A stretch of 64,000 nucleotides of DNA from the NCBI RefSeq assembly GCF_002443255.2, contig NW_019211458.1, positions 9,887,364 through 9,951,363 on the forward strand, read 5' to 3'. The DNA comes from Varroa destructor (taxonomy: Eukaryota > Arthropoda > Arachnida > Mesostigmata > Varroidae). The notes beneath the pieces were generated by a model. The model made no database searches. It saw nothing but the letters and a program-made list of their open reading frames with translations, and was not told where the DNA came from. Positions 52,810 through 64,000 of the stretch are shown here, piece after piece. A program made the translations under genes and the position numbers. Positions within the stretch are counted from its first letter, which is position 1; the number at the start of each line of letters is the position of its first letter.

Positions 52810-55800
52810 ATTTTGTGCTTAACGCCGTACACAGTGTGTAAATTTACAAGTAGACCGCTATTGTTTCAGGTGGACGGTCATGCTCTACGATATAATCAAG
52901 CTGACACCTTAGTCCTTGGTCCCGCGTTTTCAATGCAATCAACGTTCCGTATCGGCAAACCAATGTGGAATCTATTAAGTAGGCCTTTACCTCATACAAG
53001 ATGTTTTTTTGTTTGTTACACTTATGAGCCTTGGTTGATAAGGCCAGTCGCGTTAAATTACGTTTGATGCTGTAAACGTATTATTGTGAACGGAGTGAGA
53101 ATCCTTGAATATGGGTGTACTAACTAAGAGGTGTAGACAACAGATACAGCTTTAGTATTTTTTTAGTACACTAAATTCACTAATGACGACAGCGCAAATC
53201 ATATTCAAACCCTACAGCCCGTGATCAAAACGTTCTCAGCAAGAATAGTATCTAGGTATTAAAATGAAGATTAGGATCACCCGTAACCTATCCTTCGTCC
53301 TATTAACGTGCACACAAATATAGTGGTCAATAGGGCAAATACGATTCAACGATAGTAAAAAAATTCCTGCATTTTGCGAGGTGCCGAGTGGTTTGCAAAG
53401 TCACTAAATCTGACCACGTTTAATTAAAAACAACCCACTGCCAAAACGATAGATATATCAGCATGGGTCTGTCACACTAATATTCAGAGGTCACAAACTT
53501 TTTTAGACTTCTCTCCCCACGACGACAGCATTAGAGTAGATCGCTTTTTCCTTTTCGACGGACCTGCGCATCGTCATTGTTCTGTATTCCTTCGGCGAAA
53601 CAGAATCCTTTCCAATAGAATTTAGTTCCTCCCATCATCACTATCCTTAAACACACTATTTGACCGGTGGTATATATGTAAGGTCCCTCCAAAACAATAA
53701 TGTATGACGTGATAATGGGATACAGAGATTAAAGAAATGTTCTTGCGTAATTAAATTGCTTAGTTAGTTCGAGGACCGGCTCACTTTTGTTCAATGAATG
53801 GGGTCCCTTGTGATTGACTGACGGGTCTGTGATATACTAACCATAGCATGAGTTGTTTTAATTTACGATTTGAACCTGAAATGCATCTTTTGCATTAGTT
53901 GTTAGGAACAAGTCTACGCAAATACTTTTCATTCTTATTCAGTGCGTTAAAAGAGGCCTCCGTTAGAGCTAAGAATCTTTCTCTTGGTGTAATAGCAGAA
54001 AATACAATAACTTTAGATGAACCTATCCATATCGGTAATTCCTCCACTTTTTTTAGCCATCTGCTTATTACTGCTTGCCAGGGGGAAGTTTAGAATCAGT
54101 AAACTTGTTCGAGTCATCCGCCTAACGTTGGTGTAACTACAATCATTGCTACTAACTGTAAAACATTTCGGCCATCGTATCCCCAAATTTGCACGCAACT
54201 TCATTCATGTTGATCATAGCTAATGTTTAGCAACGCGTCCCTCTTTTAGACCTACTGAAGATACGCCTTCTACTACGGAAACTGCCTTTCAGAGCCCCCA
54301 TGCTATCGGAAACTAAACGATTGTGGCTGGAAAGTCCGTTTAAGATGTTTAAGGTCCATTGCAATAATTCGACGCCCCCATGTCTTTCTGACGAACACGC
54401 TTTCTGCAAATGAAAACCTAAAGTAGACTACTAGTTAAATATCGTATTAAATACTCTAAATAAATTATAGAAGTAGGCCTATATGTATTAGCGCCCTTCT
54501 AATTAAGACATGTAGAAAAAGCTGTGCAGAGCTGTGAAATCCAGAGGATGTTTCAGCCCGATTTTGGGAATGTTAATTTAACAACGATTTGGTAGTACGT
54601 GGCATGTCAACATTCCGGATATATCTATAACAGAGAAATTAATAGTCTCACAAGTACGTGATGAAACGGAGCTACTCGAAAGGTCGCTGAAGTATATTTC
54701 AGAACAGGCAGACTTTCGTCTGTTTTCATTTTGACTACTCTGTCCGTGACGAAAACGCTATGTACTAGCCCCGCATCTATTTTTTTGTATTTTGACCGTA
54801 ATCCTTCCATATGACCTGTATACGTAACGTAATACTGTAAACGAAATCTAATTCGATCTATATAAAAAGACTATGATACAATACATTTTGCTTATTGCTG
54901 TTACCATTAAGTAGATCGAAATTTTTTCTCGTACTCAACGAAAACCTTTGTTAGGAGCCAATACGTGAGAGCAAGTAATATAAGCGAGGAATAAACTGTG
55001 CTCACACACAGAAATGACAGTGTCTGAGAGATTTCATCTGACATATTCTATCATCTCGATGTGAGGCGGCATCTTCCGTTTTTCTTATCGAATCAAAGTT
55101 TACGACGGGTTGCTAATCCATCTACGTGCACGCTACATCAAGAAATCCTTGAAGACTATATTGTCAATGAGCAAAACCCATAATATTGTCCAACGTGAAG
55201 CGTAAGATGCTTCGATATCATTAGTTATTGCTAGCCAGAATGCCGAACATGAATAGCATATCACTCTCAAACCTAGGTATATAAACCCATTATATTTCAA
55301 TAATATCTATGTATTTAGCAATGCATGTAAATCATCTCCAGGAGAAGAGGAATTGCGTCTATTAAAATATAAGGATTTTGCAGCTATATACCTACAGGAG
55401 TTAACATGATATGACACTCCTACATTATGGAACTGCTCTTGTGAAGGACTGTACTTAACTCAAAACGAAGAAGTATGTCTGACATTGTAATAAATGAATC
55501 CCTATATTCTATAAGGATGGGAGCGATAGAGAAAAAAATCTACGAAAAAATATGTAGCGAAATAGAATATGATGTGAACTAAACTGAATAAAAGTCGCTG
55601 GGAACACTGAATTTATACGAGCGAATATCGAGACGAAGACCTCTGCTCGTATACTTATCAGCACAAAAGCTTATGACAACGGTAAGGTAGCCGGTGTATG
55701 TATGTGCAACAAAACTCTATATATATATATTCTGACTATTCAGAGTTGGCAATTCTTTTATAGTTGACATATCTCAAATTAGCTGTAGCAGACTAAACCT

Positions 55801-57750
55801 ATATATAAAAATTGCATTGAAATTTTGCAAAAGTGAACTACTCTGTTATTCGATGTCATACATGTAAAACCGTATTGTAGTCATATTTGGTACGACAAGA
55901 ATGAATGTTCGGTATTTCCATATGGTTGTAGAATAAGTAGCTTTAGCCGAAAACCAAAAATAGAGTTACCTCAAAAAACTTTTGGGTGTTACATACAAGC
56001 GTATATATAATACCGTGGGCAAACAGCGTTTAAAGCGCCAGCCTCAAAACTATGAGTGAAGCAAAAAAAAAATATGTACATAATCAATAGAAGGAAATAA
56101 AAAACAAAGCAAAAACAAGATTTGTTTTTGCTTGCTGGTCTAAAGTTTTCACTCTTCTACGAGCTAATTACGAGTAAGTTAAAGGCACTATGAACTTTGA
56201 CTTGATGATATATTATCAGGGTAGGTTTACTGATACAAACGTGGATAATAGGCTATTACTTTTCTAGCTGTGATAGTGGCTATAATTTGAATATTTTAGT
56301 AGATCAACCAAAGAGCTTTACGCGCTAGTTTGCGAAGGAAGGATGCTGCTCCTGGCTGCTCTGACGGGACCACCAGCTAATGTATTTGGCTACTACATAC
56401 TCTACCTGCGATTAATTGAGATGGTATATTATCCTGCTTTTGATGGGCAGACATACCAGAAATATATTGTGGGTTCAACGCACAGTTAGCGAGATTCTAG
56501 AAATCTGACAAATGTTTAAGTTCATTTAAATACATCGTTAACACGTCAGCTATAAGCTACACAACTGAAACTGAAAAGTGGCGCGAAGCAGCGCGCCTCG
56601 ACGGTACATTCTAGTAAGTAGGAGCTTCTCTGTATAAATATCTATATGCTTCTATGCACTCTATATCATAAACTCTAATGTAAACTGTTTCGTGGAAACT
56701 AAACAATGATTGGGCATTCGTAAGCACATTAACCTAGAAATTGCTTCGTGTTTCTAGCTGTACACAAGAGATCTAAAATTGGATTTCCTGCCATGAAAGT
56801 TAGAGATGTCCCCGTCATAGTGCGGTGATTACCTCTTCGCTTACTATTCTTCTAAATTCAAGGACAATTGAAAGAAAAACTCGAAACCATATAACTCATA
56901 TATATATATATATGTTCTCTTGATGTAATCGCACACTGGTTAACCACTAGCTGCCTCTCCAGGCCACATAACTACAAGCCATTGCGGTAAAAGAAAACAC
57001 GGTACGCGTATGAGGAACGTCCTTGTTGGAAACATGTGGTAAGTTATCATTTATCTGCAACAATAATAAAAACCTTGGATTAATTTCACGTTACATTCGG
57101 CTCCCTTCAAAGCTGTCTACTGTACCTGCTAATTAACCTTTTTTTTCTATAAATTTTTGTAAAAAGCTAATGTAAAAACGGTGCTAAAAGAATGTGCGAC
57201 ACTAACCTATAACAGAGAGATTTTATATACACAAGGTTTGAATAGAAGTGGATACTAGCCATATAAGATTTTACGAACAACTATAATTTGACTGTAACCA
57301 ATATATTTAATATAATAAAATGAAAATACGAGAAAACGTTCGAAAAAAATAAGTAATTTGACATTACTTGCTCTATCTCTCTAAAGTGAAATAACGTTAC
57401 TACTTAGTCTAGACTTTAAATGTAAAAAGCATGCAATATAATGTAGTAAATAAAAGAAGGTACAAAGTCTTTACTAGAGACAATCTATATATATTTTCAT
57501 TTTTGCTCTTCAAAATATTCATGTACATTCATTAAGCTTTCTATCGCATTTTTATTGTCTATCGACCGTACCACTGTGGATCGTTTCGACTATCCTAGCG
57601 TTTAGTCTTGACTAGCAAACTAGCGGTGTACACCATACATATGTATAGTCATTGTCCAATCAGATAAAGCCACTCATTGTTCAACTGAATACAGCTTAGT
57701 ATCCGAACTTAATGTTCGCGTACGATCCTTTTATGTGAAATCTACTTCCA
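52810..57750. other. Intergenic, no gene recognised
   Basis: AT-rich DNA with short TA runs near 55718-55730 and 56899-56913 and a 12-bp hairpin at 56107-56133. An ORF at 52813-53067 begins near a ttgtttcag acceptor-like site but has no recognisable motif. Nothing else could be supported. Confidence 0.5.
56107..56133. repeat. Inverted repeat, 12-bp arms, 3-base loop
   Basis: AAGCAAAAACAA at 56107-56118 and its exact reverse complement at 56122-56133, an A-rich/T-rich hairpin. Confidence 0.9.
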
Positions 57751-57758
57751 TCTGCTTT

Positions 57759-58360
57759 CTAATTACGCCACACGGTCAACACTATCGTTACAGGGGGCAT
57801 TTTCAAATTGCCATAAAAGGAAGGGCATTCAACGAGGCTAGTATTTTGTAGTTCCGATCTAGTTAGTTGTGATCGGCGCTGCAGAATCTTGACCCACCTT
57901 TTGATATAGTGGCACACATTTTTAATCGGATTTAAGTCAGATGAATTTCCGAGCCGTAGTAGAACTTCAACACCATTAGTGGATAGATAGCTTCGAGGCA
58001 CAATCTACCGTATGTGACTTGTAATTCATAAACATATATAGCTTCTGGCTAAAAACTGCTCTCATAGGTGAGTCAGCTTCCTTACACTGAATTACCTTAC
58101 TAATACGAATACCGCTTACGAATTTATAGGGCTTTTGCGCCGTGAATGGAAATCACGGTCTATATTGTTATTTTGCTTAAATGTTTTACCTGTCCACTTG
58201 TTGCGTTGCAGAAGATTCGTAAAATCTTCCGCCACAACGTCGTTTATATGTTAAGAGTTATTATGCAAAATCTCTAAATGCGATTAATCCAGAAGGCAGA
58301 CCATTCCCTAGACTTTAATTGTCCAAACGAATATCTTGGCCCATTTGAAACAAGCATACT
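57759..58360 (-). pseudogene. Tc1-like (Tc1/mariner superfamily) transposase relic
   Basis: Read on the minus strand. At 58347-58321 the sequence reads KWAKIFVWT, the conserved segment just before the first catalytic Asp, followed by a stretch with two in-frame stops and a SHLEI remnant where the usual SDES motif should be. Further on, HTVDCASKL resembles the region after the second catalytic Asp. The ORF at 58001-57759 then carries LRLGNSSDLNPIKNVCHYIK, the classic 'SPDLNPIEN' motif of Tc1-type enzymes. Stops and a frame shift show the copy is dead. Terminal inverted repeats were not found. Confidence 0.8.
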
Positions 58361-58399
58361 TCTGTGCACAGCTTAAGCAAGGCTTTTGGCTGGCCTACG

Positions 58400-60440
58400 A
58401 CAGTTAAAACCATTCATTCAATAATACGTCAGAGAATTTCTATAGACACAATGATTTTTTCGCGCATTGTCACCCGATGATGTAGTTAAAAATCGGTCCT
58501 TTTTTAGAATGATCCTGTTTTTCGCTAGCACTCTATGTATTGTTTTCCATTTTTATTTCCTATTTTTCTTTATGACAGGGGGCAGCGTATGCGTCGTATT
58601 ATGGGCTAGATTGTAAACTGCACACTTCGAATTTCTGACCCTCTAAACCCGATCGCTTTTCTTGTATGAGCTTGGTTATCGGAGTATGCTACTCTCCGTC
58701 AGGTCTTTTGCTAATCCCAAAACGAGTTTGCGTAACCAAAAAAATCACGTGATAATTATTAGAAAAAAGGCTACGGTTACGGCATTAGATAGATAGTCAT
58801 AGTAATAATAATTGCTATGCTACATCGCATAATTTACAAAATCTCTCTATGAATGAAAAACGAGAAAATCGAATACCTAAATTGTGCGTAATGTTGTGAT
58901 GAAAAACTGTCGTATAAACAAGCCGCCTTCCTATCCACAGCAGTTTAGAGATACTTTTCAAATAATCGCGCCGTCACGTGTACTATCGTTAGAAAGCAGA
59001 CTTTCACATCAAATGAAAAAACCGTACGCAGTACTTGGTTTTGGCGGATATATTTTTGATCGAATTCGGTTATGTGTGAAATTTCTAGACGGCCTTATTT
59101 GATTTGGTAATGGCTATATATACATATATATATACAAACCCATAAAATGGATGGACCTCTGCATCTCAACAAAAATATCGCATTTTTTACTTTTTCCAAA
59201 CACGTCATACCCTATCCTACTGTAATCGACTGAATAACCACATGGATTTTTCATCCAGAAAAAGTAGGCAACATATTACAATAGATCAGTATAATAGTCG
59301 TAATTGTGCCGTATTACTATTCTATATTCATTGTGTGTGCTATTCGCTCCTATATCGCAAATAACGTTCTTAAATAATGGCTCGTCATTACTTTTTGTAT
59401 TTTCAAGGTAGGCATAACTGTTTGATGGTCACCTATCGTACATATAGCCTTTGACTAAGTGAGCCGGGCTGTAAGTGGCTGACAATAAAGATCCAATAGT
59501 TCTGGCTCCATATTGTATACATACAACATCTTTTCATGAGCGCTCGTGTATTGTACGTGTGAATACATACATGTTGATTAATACTGTATCTAACTGACGT
59601 GTCATTGATTCTGGTAGCTCTGGATAAGGGGGACTGATTAGGCACATTGGATTAACTAGAAGAGAATTGTTAGATATTATACGTTCCCACATGCTAACGT
59701 CGGCAGTTTCCCAACAGTGAATACCTTATAGGTACTATAGTTGTTTTTCATCAAGTGCACTTTTCTAATACAGGCAAATACCCAAAAAAATAATTGTTTG
59801 TTTGTTATTATTTTACTCTATTTGTATAGTGAATCATTGCCCTTCTAGGTGGGGGCGTATCACAAATTTTCCTCTGAGGATCTTTTCGAGTAGGAAACGA
59901 AGTAGAAGTAAAGGTGAACGTTGTCTGTGTTTGTGGGTCTGTGTGTGTATGTGTGATAATCAGCGCCACAACACTAGCGCCACAACCCTAATAGTGTTGT
60001 GGCGCTGACTATCGTTGATATGCTTCTAATCTTGTTGCGATGTTTTGCCTTTATGGATAAACATATCTACAGATATCGATTTGAGCTCTGTCTAGAGGAC
60101 AGCGAAATTATAAATCGACGTCAATGTTAGTGCACATGAGACAAGTGACGGGATTTATAAAGAAATATTTCATAAAACTGCAAGAGCGAAATCAACCATT
60201 GTCAAATAGCCCCTTTTCGTGCGTATGGTGTCCAACGAAAAGTTATTGGTCCTTGTCTTTCCTCTAGGCTAGACATTGGGCTCTTAAGAACATCGATCCG
60301 AAAGTCGACTTTCTGTTGTACTGTCTGGTAGTTGTTTGCAAGACACATACATTGCAAAGTCAATTTTTATAAACTAGCTTTCTTAGTCGTTTCTTGTCGA
60401 ATGTCCTGAGGATAAGTATCGGTGACTGATTATATTTCGA
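58400..60440. other. Intergenic, 3' flank of the arylsulfatase gene
   Basis: AT-rich DNA with an unrecognised 72-codon + strand ORF (58884-59102), a TA run at about 59114-59134 and a long hairpin at 59955-60013. No clear minus-strand AATAAA was found downstream of the arylsulfatase stop. Confidence 0.5.
59955..60013. repeat. Inverted repeat with GC-rich arms and an internal direct repeat
   Basis: Arms at 59961-59976 and 59992-60007 are exact 16-bp reverse complements. With one mismatch the pairing extends to 59955 and 60013 (22 bp). The 15-base loop contains another partial copy of the left arm (AGCGCCACAAC), so the left side is an imperfect direct repeat as well. Confidence 0.95.
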
Positions 60441-60443
60441 AAA

Positions 60444-63400
60444 TTACTTCCAGGGTCTAAAAAACATTGACGGATTCTTTGGAATCCCAGCGGGATCTGC
60501 TGGGCGGTTGTTTACAGGACGTTGAGACAGGCTTAACTTTTGTATACGATCGACCATTTCTACCGCGATCTGCAATGATACGTAAGGAAATTGAACTACG
60601 ATAGTAAGCCAGCTACCAGGTGGCTAGTGTATCTGTAATTTTCACCTTTCCACCAATCAAATTGGATATTTTTTAAAGCAAATAAAATCGAATCGGTGTC
60701 AAAACCAATTCGAACTTGATTCGCCAAACGAGCGATTGATAAGAAAACAATACGTCTTTTAGACTGATTCATATCGCTCGGGTATGATAGAAATATAATA
60801 ATGGTACGTACGCATACGAAGAATGTTAATGAGTGGTTTCACTTACATCAATATGTTGCTCGAAAATATTATTCATTTCACAGGGATCACTCTGTAGATC
60901 GAACAAACACACGGTGTGGGAGGGCTCGCATGATGTGTGAGCTTCAGGTGACCCACACAGCAGACGACTCTCTTCCCTCCAAGACCAGCTCGGAGAGTAC
61001 CATCGCTGCGATAGCGATTCGTTCCTATCAGATAGAGGCGCTCCTGACGATTGTTCCTGCTCAACGGCACAATTACGCAAAGTACGACTACGTTCAGTCT
61101 AACTTTTACATTATATGTGTGAATGACAAATGTAAGGTGGCTAGACCTATTTCATTTATCTTCAAATGGTACTGGTTGCAGTTGTGCTAAAAGTAAATCA
61201 GAAATCAAACCTCAAGTGTCGATATATTTGTGTAAAAAATCAATCTTTGATACATTTTTCATATTGCAATTATTATTCCATGCCAATTATCTAACACGTA
61301 AATAATAAAGTCCATATTAGTTGATAAGATATAATAAAGTAAATTAGTAACTTTTTTCTCTAGTAAGAAAAAGTATGGCACATAACTTGAAAAGTGAAAA
61401 CTTCCTGTCTGCTCTCTCTTTTCCGGCTCGTGAATCAGGAGCATCGAAATATTACGTTTTTATTAAAGATGCGATTTTGAGTCGCGTCGTTCGGCAAATT
61501 TAATTCATGGAATTAGAAAATAATTGCCAAGTGATTGCTGTTTACTTACCGATTAAACATAAAACGTTTAGTTTTAGAATTCGACCGTAATATCCAACTT
61601 TGCTGCAGAGGGACAACCATTTCTACCCTATTAAGAAATCGACTAAGCCTAAGCAAAAAAAAAAACAAAATTATTTTATAATAGTACAGAAACATATTTT
61701 ATTATTACAACTAGCAGAGGTCACGGGCAGTACTCTAACTAAGTTAAAAGCTTTCCAAAACACTGCTTGATGACTAACCTTTTTCTTCCACCACAAGTCA
61801 GCTTCATGAAGCGCCTTTGCGACGACCGATTCCTCCATCATTTTTTCGAGCGTTATAAGGCCCATAGGCCCACCGTACCCCAACGTGGGGAACCATCCAT
61901 TCAATACTGCCGATCCATTTGCCGGACCTTGAGGATAGTCGACCATGCCATTGAGTTGTTGTGTCCTCTTTGGCTGAGGGCGTTGCCGTCGTTTACGGCA
62001 TGTGCGGAAGCCCTTATTCGCTATTAGGGGCAAGCAAGTTAGCAAGCGAACGAAGAAGCGAATGATTGGGCATGCAAGAAACGGGTGTTGCGCTAGCTAG
62101 TAGACGCGAAGACCATGCGGGTCAATTCAGACAAATCCGTGGAAAAGGAGCAAAGAAGATTATTAAGACGTGAAGGAATTTTGCAAGGTAAGAAACTACA
62201 GAAGCGACTAGCAAAGTTTAGGCGGTGTTTGCTGGATATTTTTTCATAGAGGGAAGGAATCGAGCCAGTATAGCAGAGTGGAACTGAATGGGTGTACATG
62301 TTACATAGAAAGAAAATGTGCACCCGCTCAAGCTTCAGGCAGCCCAGTAGAAGGTTCACTCAAAAAAAGTTAAGTAACGAAAGTTTTTATCGCAATACGT
62401 AGGCAATCAGGTTTGTGTTATCGAAAAAAAATTTCGAGGTAATATAATTCTAATACACCAAAACGGTTATGGTCTACAATCCGGTATGAGAAGCAAACAG
62501 TTATTCTTCTGACTCGTAGATGACAAGTCAAAGTAAACTAATCGACACAGAGATTAAACCATGCAAACTAAAGCTTACAATATACATATACACTATGAAA
62601 CGGAATGATGTATAACCTCTATGAACATACATATTTCTAATATAGCTAGCTAGTTTATGCATCTGTTATATAGTATGCACGTATGCGTAAGAGACATCGC
62701 AATAGGCTGAAGGACATTGTCCTTGGACCCGCGAGCTCAGAGACCGCTGGCCTAGCTGGCGCCATGAATCTGCGTAGAGTTGAATAATTTATGTAAAGGG
62801 TACAACAATCAAGTTTAATAACGACAGTCAATCAGGTACACTGTAGGACATCTAAATCCGAATTTTTTCTTTTGATTAGCTTCAGAGCTTACGGCTAAGC
62901 GAGAACTCATATTTCAGCAAAATATTTTACATGTGTTCAAAACGCCCTTACTGACGGTCAACTGTCCATTACGTCTTCAATTCAGCACCCAAAGCATTTA
63001 GTAGTGACTTTCAAAATATTCCTCCTCTGTTCCGCAAAGGAAACAATCATGCGTCAAGCGATATTAGCAGGTTTAAACTCACAGTAGTGTCACTCAAATG
63101 CGCGGCATATAAACAATTCCAGCGGAGCTAAAAATTGGTCTGATAGCAGAACAAAGGCTTTAAAAATGCCCAACACAACAAGTAAGTACAGAAAAAGGTA
63201 CAGAAAATCTTGAAAAGACTGTCCATTGGAGTTTATCTGAACGACGACACGACCGGCAATTAATATTCCAAGGGCAACTGATTTCTATCTAAAAGATCCA
63301 GGTGGGCCCAAAAAAAGCTTTTTGAATCTTTTTCACGAATTTTCGAGCCCTTTAAAGCTAAACTCTGTTGGGGACCTTTCAGTTTGACCTTTGAAGATCC

Positions 63401-64000
63401 TTCCCGGGTTTTTCAGACGCCACATAAAAACTGGGAATAACGTAGACCGCCCATTTTAGGCGAAAATGAAAGTTTTTAATCTGGTTGGAAGTTCGTTACA
63501 CGTAAACATAGCGGTTCTTCATTCAAAATCTGAAAAACAATTAACGACAAACTATATTTTGCCATAATGAGTCCTATTGTTTTGTTCTAGAAAAACTGGC
63601 CTTTTTCTGGCGCCAAGAATAGCGAATAACCGCATGCAGCTCGCCAGTGCCCTATATATATATATATATAAATGGTCATGATGAGGCTAGCGGCAAGTCA
63701 AATCGTTTCCTATGATAGCTATCATTATTTCAAGCAAAATACGCCAGAAACACTGCATGTAGATTTCACACACGCAGCTATAAATATTTACCGTCGACTG
63801 CTTATACAGTAGTAATTAGCGGCGCTTACCAACTATTAGCTTGAAACGGTTGTCTCGGATGGCAGCCGACTGATCTACATAGTTAATATTGTAGATGACT
63901 TCCTGACGATTTGAGGGCGCTCCTTTTGAAATCATCTCCCATTGGTCGACACCGTCCAATTTCCCAAGCGATGCAGGATCTCCGCCTATATTTTGCAAGT
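60444..64000 (-). CDS. Arylsulfatase (arylsulfatase B-like), 3' portion, partial at window edge
   Basis: Three exons on the minus strand: 64000-63830 (continues beyond the window; reading frame from 63998), 61043-60847 and 60569-60444 (stop TAA at 60446-60444). The donors gtaagc and gtaagt and the acceptors give phases 1 and 0 that match. The first segment reads GGDPASLGKLDGVDQWEMIS, then EVIYNINYVDQSAAIR and FKLIVG, typical of the C-terminal half of arylsulfatase B. The second has RWYSPSWSW and CLFDLQSDPCEMNNIFEQ, the conserved end of the sulfatase fold. The last has NNRPADPAGIPKNPSMF. Family knowledge: lysosomal or secreted hydrolase of sulfate esters on glycosaminoglycans, using a formylglycine made from a Cys in the N-terminal half, which lies outside the window. 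The intron between the first two exons is 2.8 kb. Confidence 0.9.
61779..62012 (-). other. Candidate exon of unknown identity within the arylsulfatase intron
   Basis: A 78-codon open stretch on the minus strand flanked by a pyrimidine-rich acceptor (ending aataag) and a donor AAG|gttagt. It is phase 0 at both ends and GC-richer than the intron around it. The predicted peptide starts very basic (CRKRRQRPQPKR), then a Gly/Pro-rich part (LGYGGPMGL) and a helical, charged end (LEKMMEESVVAKALHEADLW). No family was recognised. Its phases do not fit the phase-1 arylsulfatase intron, so it is not a simple cassette of that gene. It could belong to a nested gene or be chance. Confidence 0.3.
62050..63829. 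other. Rest of the large arylsulfatase intron, no feature recognised
   Basis: AT-rich sequence with a TA run near 63653-63671. One 88-codon minus ORF (62093-62359) has no recognisable motif. Confidence 0.5.

Noticed and set aside
54227..54409. Minus-strand ORF with ELLQWTLNILN, vaguely like a transposase end
   Set aside because: The resemblance to the Tc1 'LLQWPxxSPDLNP' segment is too loose, and no second motif lies nearby.
60801..61190. 129-codon + strand ORF
   Set aside because: It is the antisense shadow of the arylsulfatase exon 61043-60847, whose minus-strand frame carries conserved sulfatase sequence.

Overview
The window is eukaryotic nuclear DNA from an animal. It is AT-rich, its genes are split into many short exons with GT-AG introns, and degraded DNA transposons and a Ty3/Gypsy retroelement lie between them. 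The protein families present (a nose-resistant-to-fluoxetine/acyltransferase-3 membrane protein, a CPPED1 phosphatase, a cytochrome b561 and an arylsulfatase) fit an arthropod best. A mite or other chelicerate is my guess, not something the sequence proves. A 100-N assembly gap sits at 315-414.

Layout. Bases 1-24,280 hold no gene I can recognise: an unusually GC-rich block lies at about 5.54-6.67 kb, a decayed mariner copy at 6.8-7.3 kb, and a second GC-rich ORF cluster at 19.5-19.97 kb. A complete 17-exon gene on the + strand (24,281-32,685) encodes an 846-residue NRF-6-like acyltransferase. A complete 7-exon + strand gene (34,606-39,844) encodes a 314-residue CPPED1 metallophosphatase; its 55-nt first exon lies 2.2 kb upstream of the rest. 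Bases 39.8-50.7 kb hold a Ty3/Gypsy relic on the minus strand (44.37-45.56 kb, possibly to 46.43 kb) and several hairpins. A + strand gene with five coding exons (50,685-52,729) encodes a 261-residue cytochrome b561. Bases 52.7-60.4 kb are gene-free apart from a Tc1-like relic at 57.76-58.36 kb. The last 3.6 kb carry the 3' end of a minus-strand arylsulfatase gene that runs off the right edge.

All exon joins below were read by hand. For the three complete genes and the arylsulfatase end, the splice phases agree at every junction and the total lengths are whole codons. The four genes do not form an obvious functional cluster: lipid or sterol-type acyl transfer, protein dephosphorylation, transmembrane electron transfer and sulfate-ester hydrolysis are unrelated jobs, as is usual for animal gene neighbourhoods. 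I did not find a clear novel defence-like or otherwise undescribed system. The better leads are a candidate cassette exon inside the arylsulfatase intron, several long perfect hairpins, a perfect CTCF-type motif, a TATA box with a repeated 20-mer before CPPED1, and a GC-rich island bracketed by TA microsatellites.
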